DNA from: Clostridia bacterium
GTDB taxonomy: Bacteria > Bacillota > Clostridia > Christensenellales > UBA1242
Length of the DNA: 63,291 nt
Assembly (NCBI GenBank): GCA_900753315.1
Contig: CAADYP010000009.1
Location: 1-63,291, forward strand
Direction of reading: 5' to 3'
Shown here: positions 40,555 through 49,531 of the stretch, piece after piece
How positions within the stretch are numbered: the stretch's first letter is position 1
How the letters are laid out: the number at the start of each line of letters is the position of its first letter
Notes under the pieces: model-generated
The model's input: only the letters and a program-made list of their open reading frames with translations
What the model was told of the DNA's origin: nothing
Databases searched by the model: none
Made by a program: the position numbers and the translations under genes

Positions 40555-42087
40555 TTAGCTTACTTCGTTGAGTTTAAGTAAAACTTGAGCGGTTGCATAA
40601 GCATCATTCCATGCTCTGTGTGCACCTTCCAATGTTAAACCCAATGCCTTTACTACAGTGCCAAGATTGTATCTTGTGATTTTCAATTTTGCCATTCTTG
40701 CTTCATTTAATGTATCAATAAGTTCGTTGTCAAACACAAGTCCAATGCTCTCGCCCTCACGCCTGATAAACTTTATATCAAATCCAATAACATTGTGACC
40801 AGAAAGCACACAACCCCTTGTAAAATCATAAAAGTCTTTTATTACAAGTTCAATAGGTGGAGCATCTTCAAGCATATCGTCAGTGATTCCCGTCAAATCT
40901 GAAACTTCATAAGAGAGTTTTTTCGTTGGTTTGACAAAAGTTGAAAATTTTTCAATAATGTTTCCGTTTTCAATTTTGACCGCTCCAAGTTCGATAATTT
41001 GGTCTGTTGCTGGATCAAGTCCAGTTGTTTCAATATCAAACACAACAATCGTTCTGCCGGAGATTTTCTTATTGTATTTTTCTCTATCCCCAAACATATT
41101 GTCTTGTTCAAGAGCAGTAAGTTTTTCAATTTTGACCACTGGTCCTTCATATTCCTTTTTCTTTTCTTCCGTTTCTTCTTTGACAACTTCGCTTGCAAGA
41201 GCAATCTTGTCAACATACAAACAAAGCTTGTTGAGTTGATTGAATTTTACATCACCATGAAGCAAAACATACATACATTCTTCCAAGGCATCCATGTCAC
41301 TTCTGTAAGTCTTTGGACAGAAATAAATACAATCAAGTTTTCCCCTTTCATCTGCAATTTGGAAAGTGTAATAAGCTTTTGTTTGTCCAACTCGTTTGCC
41401 TGACTTTACAATAAATTCTTTGCATTCAATTTTTTTGATAAATCCAGCCACAACAACGGCATTTTTAGGTGCATTGATAAAAGAAATGTATTCTGGTCTT
41501 GTCATTATATCTTTGCCTACAATCTCTTTTATTATTTCAACGCTGTGACGCTGTGCAACCTTATATTTTGTCTTCATCTCAACATTTTCAATGTCAACTT
41601 CGTCAATAAAATCTGGATTTTCTTTAAGTTCTATTGTAAATTCTGTTAAAAAGTTGTCTTTGAGATACTTTGAAAGTTCTGACACAATCTTGTGTTCGGC
41701 AAAAAATTTGTTAATTCTTTTACTCAATTCAAACTCAACAATTACATCAATAGGTGTCAATTTGATAGAAAAATTTTTATCAGTCATATAAGATGTGACA
41801 AGTTTGTATTTCTTTTCAAAAAACATGTTGATAGCCTTTCTTATAAGCTTTTCTTCAACATACGCCTTCATAAATTTGACTTTGAGTTGCATCTTTTCAA
41901 AATTCAAAAGTCCACGAAGCCATCCTGAAATTTCTTTTTTGTCAGCATCAGAAATATCCTTTGAAGTGGAAGGATACAAAAAAGTTATGGTGCAAATCCC
42001 TTCTTGTTTTTTCACCACAACTTCTTTAAGATGAAGGTCATTGTATTTATCACCAAAGTTGGCATAAAACTCTTGTTCAAAATTCAT
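40555..42087 (-). CDS. PolC-derived protein: N-terminal, OB and DEDDh exonuclease domains only
   Basis: A 510-residue protein at the normal polC position. Residues 1-185 resemble the PolC N-terminal domains, and 195-295 are the PolC OB fold (APKNAVVVAGFIKKIE, QTKAYYTFQIADERGKLDCIYF). Residues 346-505 are a complete proofreading exonuclease with Asp351/Glu353 (FDIETTG), Asp437 (HNVIGFD), His490 and Asp495 (HRAWNDA). The PHP, polymerase and thumb regions are absent, and only 158 bases separate it from rimP, so this is not a frameshift. No SD; a consensus promoter six bases upstream predicts leaderless expression. It may proofread for a DnaE polymerase; a full polC could exist elsewhere. Confidence 0.88.
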   Translation of the reverse strand: MNFEQEFYANFGDKYNDLHLKEVVVKKQEGICTITFLYPSTSKDISDADKKEISGWLRGLLNFEKMQLKVKFMKAYVEEKLIRKAINMFFEKKYKLVTSYMTDKNFSIKLTPIDVIVEFELSKRINKFFAEHKIVSELSKYLKDNFLTEFTIELKENPDFIDEVDIENVEMKTKYKVAQRHSVEIIKEIVGKDIMTRPEYISFINAPKNAVVVAGFIKKIECKEFIVKSGKRVGQTKAYYTFQIADERGKLDCIYFCPKTYRSDMDALEECMYVLLHGDVKFNQLNKLCLYVDKIALASEVVKEETEEKKKEYEGPVVKIEKLTALEQDNMFGDREKYNKKISGRTIVVFDIETTGLDPATDQIIELGAVKIENGNIIEKFSTFVKPTKKLSYEVSDLTGITDDMLEDAPPIELVIKDFYDFTRGCVLSGHNVIGFDIKFIRREGESIGLVFDNELIDTLNEARMAKLKITRYNLGTVVKALGLTLEGAHRAWNDAYATAQVLLKLNEVS

Positions 42088-42093
42088 ATAACC

Positions 42094-42122
42094 ATTCTAA
42101 AATATTATTAAATTTTTGTCAA
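42094..42122 (-). promoter_or_regulatory. Promoter of the polC remnant, predicted leaderless
   Basis: TTGACA (42122-42117), 17 bases, TAGAAT (42099-42094), then six bases to the ATG at 42087. Confidence 0.75.
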
Positions 42123-42134
42123 GCAATCAAAAAA

Positions 42135-43277
42135 TCATTTGAGAACAAAGTGTAGAATATCAACAATAATTACAAATGCAAACAATATGCAAATGCCGAT
42201 GAAATGTATCCTTCCTTCAACTTTTCTGTTGATAGGTTTCCCTCTAATCCATTCAATAAGTGTAAAGACGACATGCGAGCCATCAAGTGCCGGAAATGGC
42301 AACAAATTGAAGACTGCCAAGTTTGCCGCAATAAGAGGAATAAACACCAAAAGATAAGACATATTTTGAGAAGCATATGTCGCAATAGTAGAAATTGTTG
42401 CGATTGTTCCACCCAATTCTGTGATAGGAATTTGGAAAGTAATCAACATCCACAAACTCTTCAAAACCACCCATGCAAAACCGAATGCAACTTCAAACGA
42501 ACGGCAAAAACCTTCCAAAGCATTATAAACATAAGCCTTCGTGCAAGCAGGTTCTCCCTTTGCAGATTCAAGACCGATATAGCAATTGATAAAGTCTTCG
42601 CCTTTAGTATTTTGTTCGATGTTTGGATAAACTATTATTTCAAGTTTTTCCACCTTTCCATGACGCTTTACAGTCATTTCAAAAGTGTAATATTTGTTGT
42701 TTTCTGCAGTCCAAGTTGAAAAATCTTCGCCAGCGTCTTGATAAGTTTTGTAAGTTTCTTGTGCTTTTTTCTTCTGTGCAGTCACAAGCGGGACAAAATT
42801 CTCTCCAAACGCAAAATCAATGTTTTTCCCATCAATTTGAGTGATTATATCTCCCACTTGATATTCATTTACATACTTGACTTGGTCAAAGTTTACAATT
42901 TGTGGAACATCATAGCCAATAGTTGACAAAAGTATCCATGAAAACAAAATTGCAGTAATAAAGTTTGCTGTTACACCAGCAAGAAAAACAATTATTCTTT
43001 TCCAAGGTTTTTGATTGTTGAATGCGGTTGGAGAGTCAGTTTCTTTTTCATCGTCCTCCCCTTCAAATGCACAATATCCTCCCAAAGGAAAAATACGGAG
43101 AGAAAACTTTTCCCCCGTTTTTTTGTTAGTTTTTGAAAACAACGGAAATCCAAAACCAACAGAAAATTCAGTGATCTTAAATTTCAAAATTTTTCCTGCA
43201 ACATAATGCCCAAATTCATGCACAAGCACCATAAAGAGCAAAATTACTATTGCCAAAAGGATATACAAAAATGTCAT
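42135..43277 (-). CDS. rseP: Site-2 intramembrane metalloprotease RseP/RasP
   Basis: A 380-residue protease that cuts membrane-bound anti-sigma factors and other substrates. The zinc motif HEFGH is at residues 20-24 in the first helix, a PDZ-like region follows (about 120-220) with an insert rich in Lys/Thr, and the second active-site motif NLLPFPALDGSHV lies near 310. It follows cdsA directly, because dxr, often found between them, is absent. Confidence 0.94.
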   Translation of the reverse strand: MTFLYILLAIVILLFMVLVHEFGHYVAGKILKFKITEFSVGFGFPLFSKTNKKTGEKFSLRIFPLGGYCAFEGEDDEKETDSPTAFNNQKPWKRIIVFLAGVTANFITAILFSWILLSTIGYDVPQIVNFDQVKYVNEYQVGDIITQIDGKNIDFAFGENFVPLVTAQKKKAQETYKTYQDAGEDFSTWTAENNKYYTFEMTVKRHGKVEKLEIIVYPNIEQNTKGEDFINCYIGLESAKGEPACTKAYVYNALEGFCRSFEVAFGFAWVVLKSLWMLITFQIPITELGGTIATISTIATYASQNMSYLLVFIPLIAANLAVFNLLPFPALDGSHVVFTLIEWIRGKPINRKVEGRIHFIGICILFAFVIIVDILHFVLK

Positions 43278-43325
43278 ATCAAAATCCTTAAATTAAATAT
43301 AGTGTCATCTGTTTTTCATTTGAGA

Positions 43326-44288
43326 TTAAATAGCAAAAATCCAGAATGCAATCATAATGTATGGAGCAATAAACATATAAGAGTCGATTCTATCCAAAAG
43401 TCCGCCATGTCCTGGCAATAACTTTCCACTGTCCTTTACGCCTGCTCTTCTTTTGATGATTGATTCAAACAAATCACCTGCTTGAGCAATGATAGAACCC
43501 AAGAACACAATGATAAGATAAGCCCAAATAGGGAAGATTTCCATAAATGGAGCAAATGATTCAATGCAACCAAAAACCAAATAAACGCATGCACCAAAAA
43601 GCACACACCAAACCACACCACCAACAGCACCAGAAATTGTTTTGCCTTTGCTGATATTTGGACACAATTTTTTGCCACCGATTACAGAACCAGTAAGCAT
43701 TGCAAAAGTGTCAGTAAACATAGGAATAATCAAAGCGGTCATCACAACAAAAACAGAAACATTTGTGTCAATGTTTTCAAGTTTTGAAAGTGGCAATTCG
43801 TTGAAGTGATTTAAGAAAACAAAGAACAAGAACAAAAATGCTGGATAAACAAAGCAAATCAAAGTGTTGAGTGCTTTTTTGAAAGCAAATTTGCTTACAG
43901 ACATATTTTTAATTTCTCTAACTGTAATTTCATTTAATGTAGATTTTCTTCTGCACAAACCAAAAAGGAAAGCACAAAAAGCAACTATGACCATCACACC
44001 AAGGTCAATCAAAATTGTATATAAAACCCAAAAGATATCGTTTGTATTTCCCGAATAAAAAGCACCTACCAAGTTGCACGCCAAGAGCAACGATGGGAAA
44101 AATATCGCCAACCCTTGATAGTTGTAAAGTCCAGTTTTGCTAAGCAATCTTGACATTTCGAAGCAAGCGATGCATGCCAAAATACCAAAGAAAGCATCGA
44201 AGAAATAATCGCTGACAAAAATTTTCAGCACAAACAAGAGCACCAAAGAAAGCACTATTGCAATTGATGTATAAACTCTTTTCTTCAT
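43326..44288 (-). CDS. cdsA: Phosphatidate cytidylyltransferase
   Basis: A 320-residue integral membrane enzyme making CDP-diacylglycerol for phospholipids. About eight helices are visible. The C-terminal signature is present as KGKTISGAVGG and KDSGKLLPGHGGLLDRIDSY. The ATG at 44288 lies four bases after the uppS stop, and the ribosome site GGAGG is inside the uppS end; a TTG at 44306 is less likely. The N-terminal half is longer than in Bacillus CdsA. Confidence 0.93.
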   Translation of the reverse strand: MKKRVYTSIAIVLSLVLLFVLKIFVSDYFFDAFFGILACIACFEMSRLLSKTGLYNYQGLAIFFPSLLLACNLVGAFYSGNTNDIFWVLYTILIDLGVMVIVAFCAFLFGLCRRKSTLNEITVREIKNMSVSKFAFKKALNTLICFVYPAFLFLFFVFLNHFNELPLSKLENIDTNVSVFVVMTALIIPMFTDTFAMLTGSVIGGKKLCPNISKGKTISGAVGGVVWCVLFGACVYLVFGCIESFAPFMEIFPIWAYLIIVFLGSIIAQAGDLFESIIKRRAGVKDSGKLLPGHGGLLDRIDSYMFIAPYIMIAFWIFAI

Positions 44289-44292
44289 TATT

Positions 44293-45000
44293 TTATTTTC
44301 CTCCAAATCTTCTGTTTCTTTTTGAAAAATCTTCCAAAGCCATCAAAAGTGCCTTTCTATCAAAGTCTGGCCAGCAAGTCTTTGTGAAATAGAGTTCGCT
44401 GTAAGCCATTTGGAAAAGCATAAAATTTGAGACTCTCATTTCTCCACTTGTTCTCACAAGCAAATCAATGTCAGGAAGTGGTGCAGAATACAAATTTTCT
44501 TTCAAATTTGTTTCTGTAATTTTTGTTTCACCCTTTTCAATAAGTTTGTTGACAGCATGAACAATGTCGTCTCTTCCGCCATAATTCAACGCCAAATTTA
44601 CGACAAGTCCAGTGTTGTTTCTGGTTTTGTCAGCCAAGTTTGTTATTACGTTTTGCAGTTTTTGTGGAAATCTGCTCAAATCACCCATATACACAAACTT
44701 GTGATTTTTATCAATAAACTCTTGTGAAAATTTTTCAACAAGATTATACACTATTTCAAAGATATAATCAATCTCTTTTTGTTCTCTATTCCAATTTTCT
44801 GTCGAAAATGCAAAAAAAGATGCGTATTTAATCTCTGGATAGTCATCTAAAATATCGACAAGTTTCTTAAATGCCAAACCACCTTGTCTGTGTCCGACCA
44901 TTTTGTTTAAGCCTCGTCTTGTCGCCCATCTTCGATTTCCGTCCATAATAAACGCAATATGTGTAGGATAACATTCAAGAACCTTTTTCTTTTTAAACAT
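44293..45000 (-). CDS. uppS: Undecaprenyl pyrophosphate synthase
   Basis: Builds C55-PP, the carrier for peptidoglycan units, by cis-prenyl condensation. HIAFIMDGNRRWA includes catalytic Asp20, and FFAFSTENWNR, LNYGGRDDI and DLLVRTSGEMRVSNFMLFQMAYSE-type blocks follow. The 235-residue length fits. It lies between frr and cdsA, its standard place. Confidence 0.97.
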   Translation of the reverse strand: MFKKKKVLECYPTHIAFIMDGNRRWATRRGLNKMVGHRQGGLAFKKLVDILDDYPEIKYASFFAFSTENWNREQKEIDYIFEIVYNLVEKFSQEFIDKNHKFVYMGDLSRFPQKLQNVITNLADKTRNNTGLVVNLALNYGGRDDIVHAVNKLIEKGETKITETNLKENLYSAPLPDIDLLVRTSGEMRVSNFMLFQMAYSELYFTKTCWPDFDRKALLMALEDFSKRNRRFGGK

Positions 45001-45034
45001 AACAACCCTTAAAATCTAGTATCGTTCTTTAGTT

Positions 45035-45601
45035 TTAGACTTTCATAACCTCTACTTCTTTATCAGCAGCCAATTTGTCTGCCATATCTGTGTATTTGTC
45101 AATCATTTTTTGAACATCTTTTTCACAAACAGCAAATTCGTCTTCTGACAATTGACTATCTTTTTTCATGTCTTTAAGCATGTCCATTGTGTCACGGCGA
45201 ACATTTCTCATAGCAATTTTTGTTTCTTCGCAAAGTTTTTTAACATTCTTTACGATTTCTTTTCTTCTTTCTTCAGTAAGCATAGGAAAAACAAGTCTGA
45301 TTGTTTTCCCGTCATCAGTTGGAGCAATTCCGATATCTGCTTGAGAAATAGCCTTCTCAACATTTTTGATTTGAGATGCGTCCCAAATGTTGATATTCAA
45401 AATTCTTGCTTCAGAAACAGTAACTGTTCCCATTTGCACGATTGGTGTTGGCACTCCATAATATTCGACCATAACCTTATCCAAAATATGTGGATTTGCT
45501 CTTCCTGCTCTAATAACAAGATATTCATTTTGTTGGTGTAAATATGCTTTTTCTAAGTCTTCTTTGCAACTTGAAAAAATATCATCAACTAATTCGTTCA
45601 T
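45035..45601 (-). CDS. frr: Ribosome recycling factor
   Basis: A 188-residue RRF that splits post-termination ribosomes with EF-G. RAGRANPHILDKVMVEYYG and RLVFPMLTEERRKEIVKNVKK are the family blocks, and length is normal. GGGAG precedes the ATG. It begins the frr-uppS-cdsA-rseP unit under its own promoter. The usual upstream neighbour pyrH is missing. Confidence 0.97.
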   Translation of the reverse strand: MNELVDDIFSSCKEDLEKAYLHQQNEYLVIRAGRANPHILDKVMVEYYGVPTPIVQMGTVTVSEARILNINIWDASQIKNVEKAISQADIGIAPTDDGKTIRLVFPMLTEERRKEIVKNVKKLCEETKIAMRNVRRDTMDMLKDMKKDSQLSEDEFAVCEKDVQKMIDKYTDMADKLAADKEVEVMKV

Positions 45602-45633
45602 AAAAATCTCCCTTTAAATTTTTCTACAGCGAT

Positions 45634-45662
45634 AGTATAACCTAAATTGTTTAATTTTGCAA
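45634..45662 (-). promoter_or_regulatory. Promoter of the frr-uppS-cdsA-rseP unit
   Basis: TTGCAA (45662-45657), 17 bases, TATACT (45639-45634). Confidence 0.75.
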
Positions 45663-45707
45663 ACATTTTTACTTGCAAAGACACAAAATAATTAAACAAA
45701 AATTCAA

Positions 45708-45743
45708 AAAAAGAAAGAAACGACCAAAATTTGCCGTTTCTTT
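45708..45743 (-). terminator. Intrinsic terminator of orf647
   Basis: Perfect 9-bp stem AAAGAAACG/CGTTTCTTT with a 12-base loop, followed on the minus strand by a T-rich tract. Confidence 0.85.
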
Positions 45744-45782
45744 AAAATATCAATCTCTTACCAATCAAATTGGTAGCAAAAA

Positions 45783-47726
45783 TTATTTGATAAATTCAAG
45801 TGAAGTTCCGTCTTGATGAAAGTCAACCTTATTTATTTCTTGACTGATTCCTTTTAATGGAGATTTAAGCCCAGGTGTAACATTCTCTACTGTCAATCTT
45901 TCTCCAAAAAGTGATTGTTGTGCACTTGGATTTACATCATAAGTTTCTTTCATTGCTTGTGTAAAATTGTCGATAATTTCCACTTTGAAAAGTTGTGAGA
46001 TTGCACCCTTATCATCGAAGCAAGTATCAAGATAGTTCATTGTTCTTTCAAAAAGTTGTTCCAAATTTGTGTAACTCTTTCCAAGCTTAAATCTTCTTTG
46101 TTCAAAAGTTTCTCTCAAAAGGTTTAATGTCTCTTCAATCTTTCTACTTTCGTCTTCTTCAATAGTTTGAACCATTCCAATAGTTGCAGAATCTCCTGCC
46201 AAAGCAAGCCTTCTGCCTTGCAAAGCACTGATGTCTCTTGCATATGTCAAAACACTTTCTCTCTTTTCTTTTGTTGAAGTAGATTCGTCTTTCAAAATTC
46301 TTGGCAACTCTTCAATTTTTCTGCCCATCTTTCTTATGTCACTGCGAAGTTCCTTCTCGCCATTTGCATTTCTTTCTCTTCTTTGCTTTATCATATCTTC
46401 AATCTTGAATGTCAAATCATGTTTTCCATCAAAGAATATTTCAATAAATTGTTGCAAGCATTCTTTATCTGTCATCTCGTCAACTGCGACATCTCTAATG
46501 ATTGCATTATGAACCAACTTATCCGCAATAGCATCAACTGAAAAGTCAATATTGCTTGCAAACAAGGTTTTCCCAAACTCCAAAAATTTGTCAAAATATT
46601 TTTCTTGTGGATTTTCTTTGTCAAGTTCTTCAATCTTATAAAGAAGAGTTCCGAATTTTGCATAATCCATTCCAACAACATATTGGTTTGCAGTTAAGTA
46701 TCTTGCAACCTTTTCCTTTGTCGTATATTTTTCCAAGAGTTGAATATTTCGCAAAGCATTTCTAGTTATTTTTTCATAAGGAATTTGATTTAATGTCGCA
46801 ATATTGAGCGGACTTTCAAAGAAATTTGCAAACTGAACAGCATAAGCATTTCCAGTAATTGCATTAAGGTTTTGCTTCAAATATTTTTCTTTGTCATACA
46901 TGCTTGACACATTGATAGTAAGCAATGATGAGTTGTTTTTAAGCCATTTTCTTGCCATGATTGTTCTGTAAGCAAGCAATGTCATGTTTGGCTTAGTTTG
47001 CATAACTTCATCAATATTGGCTCTCAAAATTGGATACATTTTCTTTTGAAGATAATCAAAAGAAGATTGAATTCTATCCGTTGAAATAACAAACAAAGAT
47101 GGATTGATTTTCAAAATTTCTTCAACTTCATGTTGCTTTTGACTGAAAACGCGATAGGCACCTGTTTCATCCATAACAATCAGCTCATAAAGTTTGTTGT
47201 AAATGTGTGGAAATTTGTAAGCATACCCCTTTGCAATCAAAGATGAGCATCTCTCAAAAATTTCTTTTGCTTCGTCTGCTGACAAATGCAAGGTTTCAAC
47301 CAAACTATCATAAATATTTTCAAAATCACGACTAGAATCATAGAATCTTGATCTTGTGTCGTTATCTCTTTTCAAATTGCCATCAGTCAAAACAGAACAA
47401 TACAATATCTTGTAGATATTTATACCCTTTGAAGATGTTTGGTAGAAAAGTTTTTGCAATCTTTCTTTTGTTTCTGCAACTGATTCTTTATCATAAAACT
47501 GTGAATAATCGAGTTTTGACAAGAAAACCTTTCCGACTTTTCTTTTGAGTTTTTCGTCTGCTTCATCCACAAATCTCTCCAAATGTGGCATAACAGCATA
47601 AAACATTGCCATAAATCTATTTTTGTCAATATCTTTATGGAATTTGTCTTGTAAGAGTTTTTCAGTCTCCATTTCAGATAAGGCAAAATATTTTTTTATT
47701 TTATCAAAAAATTCTTGTCTATCCAT
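45783..47726 (-). CDS. Uncharacterised 647-residue helical protein in the pyrH slot
   Basis: A soluble, highly charged, almost all-helical protein that I cannot assign. A repeated pattern such as ILKINPSLFVISTDRIQSSFDYLQKKM resembles mTERF-type helical repeats (Pro-containing loop, then two helices), and further similar turns follow through residue 400. The 480-600 region is rich in Glu/Arg/Lys and probably coiled. The ATG at 47726 is set by AAGGGG. A perfect sigma-A promoter and a terminator isolate it from tsf and frr. A role in nucleic acid binding is a guess. Confidence 0.5.
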   Translation of the reverse strand: MDRQEFFDKIKKYFALSEMETEKLLQDKFHKDIDKNRFMAMFYAVMPHLERFVDEADEKLKRKVGKVFLSKLDYSQFYDKESVAETKERLQKLFYQTSSKGINIYKILYCSVLTDGNLKRDNDTRSRFYDSSRDFENIYDSLVETLHLSADEAKEIFERCSSLIAKGYAYKFPHIYNKLYELIVMDETGAYRVFSQKQHEVEEILKINPSLFVISTDRIQSSFDYLQKKMYPILRANIDEVMQTKPNMTLLAYRTIMARKWLKNNSSLLTINVSSMYDKEKYLKQNLNAITGNAYAVQFANFFESPLNIATLNQIPYEKITRNALRNIQLLEKYTTKEKVARYLTANQYVVGMDYAKFGTLLYKIEELDKENPQEKYFDKFLEFGKTLFASNIDFSVDAIADKLVHNAIIRDVAVDEMTDKECLQQFIEIFFDGKHDLTFKIEDMIKQRRERNANGEKELRSDIRKMGRKIEELPRILKDESTSTKEKRESVLTYARDISALQGRRLALAGDSATIGMVQTIEEDESRKIEETLNLLRETFEQRRFKLGKSYTNLEQLFERTMNYLDTCFDDKGAISQLFKVEIIDNFTQAMKETYDVNPSAQQSLFGERLTVENVTPGLKSPLKGISQEINKVDFHQDGTSLEFIK

Positions 47727-47748
47727 ATCCACCCCTTTTCCTATTTTG

Positions 47749-47777
47749 ATTATATCAAAAATTGCCAAACTTGTCAA
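47749..47777 (-). promoter_or_regulatory. Perfect sigma-A promoter of orf647
   Basis: TTGACA (47777-47772), 17 bases, TATAAT (47754-47749): both boxes match consensus, suggesting strong expression. Confidence 0.88.
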
Positions 47778-47883
47778 TATCAATTTTCGACACAGAATAC
47801 CAAATTGATTTACTAAAATATAGCAATTTGCTCAAAATCCTAGTAAAAATCCACTTTTCCTATGTATTATGCCAAAATTGACA

Positions 47884-47919
47884 TAAAAAAAAGCATCAAA
47901 CACATTGTGCTTGACACTT
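47884..47919 (-). terminator. Intrinsic terminator of rpsB-tsf
   Basis: 13-bp stem AAGTGTCAAGCAC/GTGTTTGATGCTT with three wobble pairs and a 3-base loop, followed by a run of T. Confidence 0.85.
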
Positions 47920-47929
47920 TTCCTTAAAA

Positions 47930-48583
47930 CTATTTACCTGCCATTTGTTTTGCAACTTCGTCAGCCAAATTGTCGTTTCTCTTTTCCATTCCTTCGCCAA
48001 GTTCATAACGAACAAATCTACGAACAGAAAGTTTTTCTCCAATTTTGAGTGTTGCTTCTGTCAAAAGGTCTTTGATTGTCAAATCTGGGTTTTTAACGAA
48101 GTGTTGGTTCAAAAGACAAACATCTTCATAATATTTCTTAACTCTTCCTTCAACCATCTTTTCAACTATTTGAGCTGGTTTTCCTTCATTGATAGCTTGA
48201 GCTCTCAAAATTTCTTTTTCGTTTTCAAGTTCTTTTGGATCAACTTCAGCTTCAGAAACATATTTAGGATTTGCAGCAGCAATGTGCATAGCAATATCCT
48301 TTACCAAGTTTTGGAAATCGTCACTCTTTGCAACGAAGTCTGTTTCACAGTTAACTTCAACCAAAACACCGATTCTTCCACCCATGTGGATGTAAGAAGC
48401 AACCAAACCTTCAGATGCAATTCTTCCTTGCTTTTTGTCAACAGCTTTAAGTCCTCTTTCTCTCAAAAGAACAACAGCCTTTTCAAAATCTCCATTGGCA
48501 TCTGTAAGTGCCTTTTTGCATTCCATCATACCAACGCCTGTTTGTGCTCTCAAACGAGCAACATCTTGTGCAGTAAAACTCAT
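47930..48583 (-). CDS. tsf: Elongation factor Ts, short form
   Basis: Nucleotide exchange factor for EF-Tu. The N-terminal RLRAQTGVGMMECKKALTDANG and the core VNCETDFVAKSDDFQNLV are canonical, and the end LSVRRFVRYELGEGMEK is typical. At 217 residues it is shorter than the roughly 290 of Bacillus; one core subdomain appears reduced, as in Thermus and cyanobacterial forms. It follows rpsB by 48 bases and ends at a strong terminator. Confidence 0.96.
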   Translation of the reverse strand: MSFTAQDVARLRAQTGVGMMECKKALTDANGDFEKAVVLLRERGLKAVDKKQGRIASEGLVASYIHMGGRIGVLVEVNCETDFVAKSDDFQNLVKDIAMHIAAANPKYVSEAEVDPKELENEKEILRAQAINEGKPAQIVEKMVEGRVKKYYEDVCLLNQHFVKNPDLTIKDLLTEATLKIGEKLSVRRFVRYELGEGMEKRNDNLADEVAKQMAGK

Positions 48584-48631
48584 AATAATTCTCCTTTTTG
48601 TTTTTTGTTTGAAACTTAAATCTTGTAAAAA

Positions 48632-49531
48632 TTATTCAGCATCAGCAGGTTTTTCTTCAGCAGCAACTGGTGCAACTTCTTCAGTTTTGTTTTCTTTCTT
48701 TGCTACTGGTTTTTTTCTTGGTTTTCTAGCAGTTTTCTTAACTTCTTCACCAGCTTCAGCAAGTTCTACGCTTGGTTTTGCTTGTTCGAGCAAACTTTCA
48801 AGGTCAACTTCTTCTTCAGCAGTTTCTTCTTCGTCTTTCTTCATTGAAACGCCTTCTCTTGCTTCGATAACAGCATCAGCGATTGCGCTTGCAATAAGTT
48901 TAACTGAACGGATAGCATCGTCGTTTCCTGGGATAACAACATCAACGCCTGATGGATCACAGTTTGTGTCAACAAGACTTACTACTGGGATTCCCAAAAT
49001 GTTTGCTTCGTGAACGCAAATCTTTTCGTTTGATGGGTCAACAACAAAGATAACTCCTGGAAGTTCTCTCATGTCTTTGATACCGCCAAGGTTCTTTTCA
49101 AGTTTGTCTCTTTCTTGTTTAAGAAGAGCAACTTCTTTCTTTGGAAGCAAATCAAATTCTCCAACTTTTTCCATTTGGTTGAGTTTGTTGAGTCTTTCGA
49201 TTCTGTTTCTGATTGTTTTGAAGTTTGTGAGAGTTCCACCAAGCCAACGAGTGCTGATGTAGAACATTCCGCATCTTTCTGCTTCTTCTTTAACAGCTTC
49301 TTGAGCTTGTTTTTTCGTTCCTACAAAAAGAACATTTTTTCCGCTTGCAACAACATCACGAACAAAAGAATAAGCTTTGTCTACTTGTTCTGATGTAACT
49401 TCCAAATTGATGATATGGATATCATTTCTAGCGGTAAAAATGTATTCTTTCATCTTTGGATTCCACTTTCTAGATTGGTGACCGAAGTGAACACCAGCCT
49501 CCAAAAGTTGTTTCATTGAAATAACTGACAT
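48632..49531 (-). CDS. rpsB: 30S ribosomal protein S2 with charged C-terminal extension
   Basis: A uS2 protein of 299 residues. MKQLLEAGVHFGHQSRKWNPKM, the TKKQAQEAVKEEAERC block and VIPGNDDAIRSVKLI are diagnostic. After about residue 228 comes an extension rich in Glu, Lys, Ala and Pro, including a basic KKTARKPRKKPVAKK stretch, not seen in Bacillus S2. The start at 49531 is chosen because AGGAGG lies ten bases upstream; the longer reading from 49573 is rejected. A leader of about 175 nt precedes it. Confidence 0.97.
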   Translation of the reverse strand: MSVISMKQLLEAGVHFGHQSRKWNPKMKEYIFTARNDIHIINLEVTSEQVDKAYSFVRDVVASGKNVLFVGTKKQAQEAVKEEAERCGMFYISTRWLGGTLTNFKTIRNRIERLNKLNQMEKVGEFDLLPKKEVALLKQERDKLEKNLGGIKDMRELPGVIFVVDPSNEKICVHEANILGIPVVSLVDTNCDPSGVDVVIPGNDDAIRSVKLIASAIADAVIEAREGVSMKKDEEETAEEEVDLESLLEQAKPSVELAEAGEEVKKTARKPRKKPVAKKENKTEEVAPVAAEEKPADAE

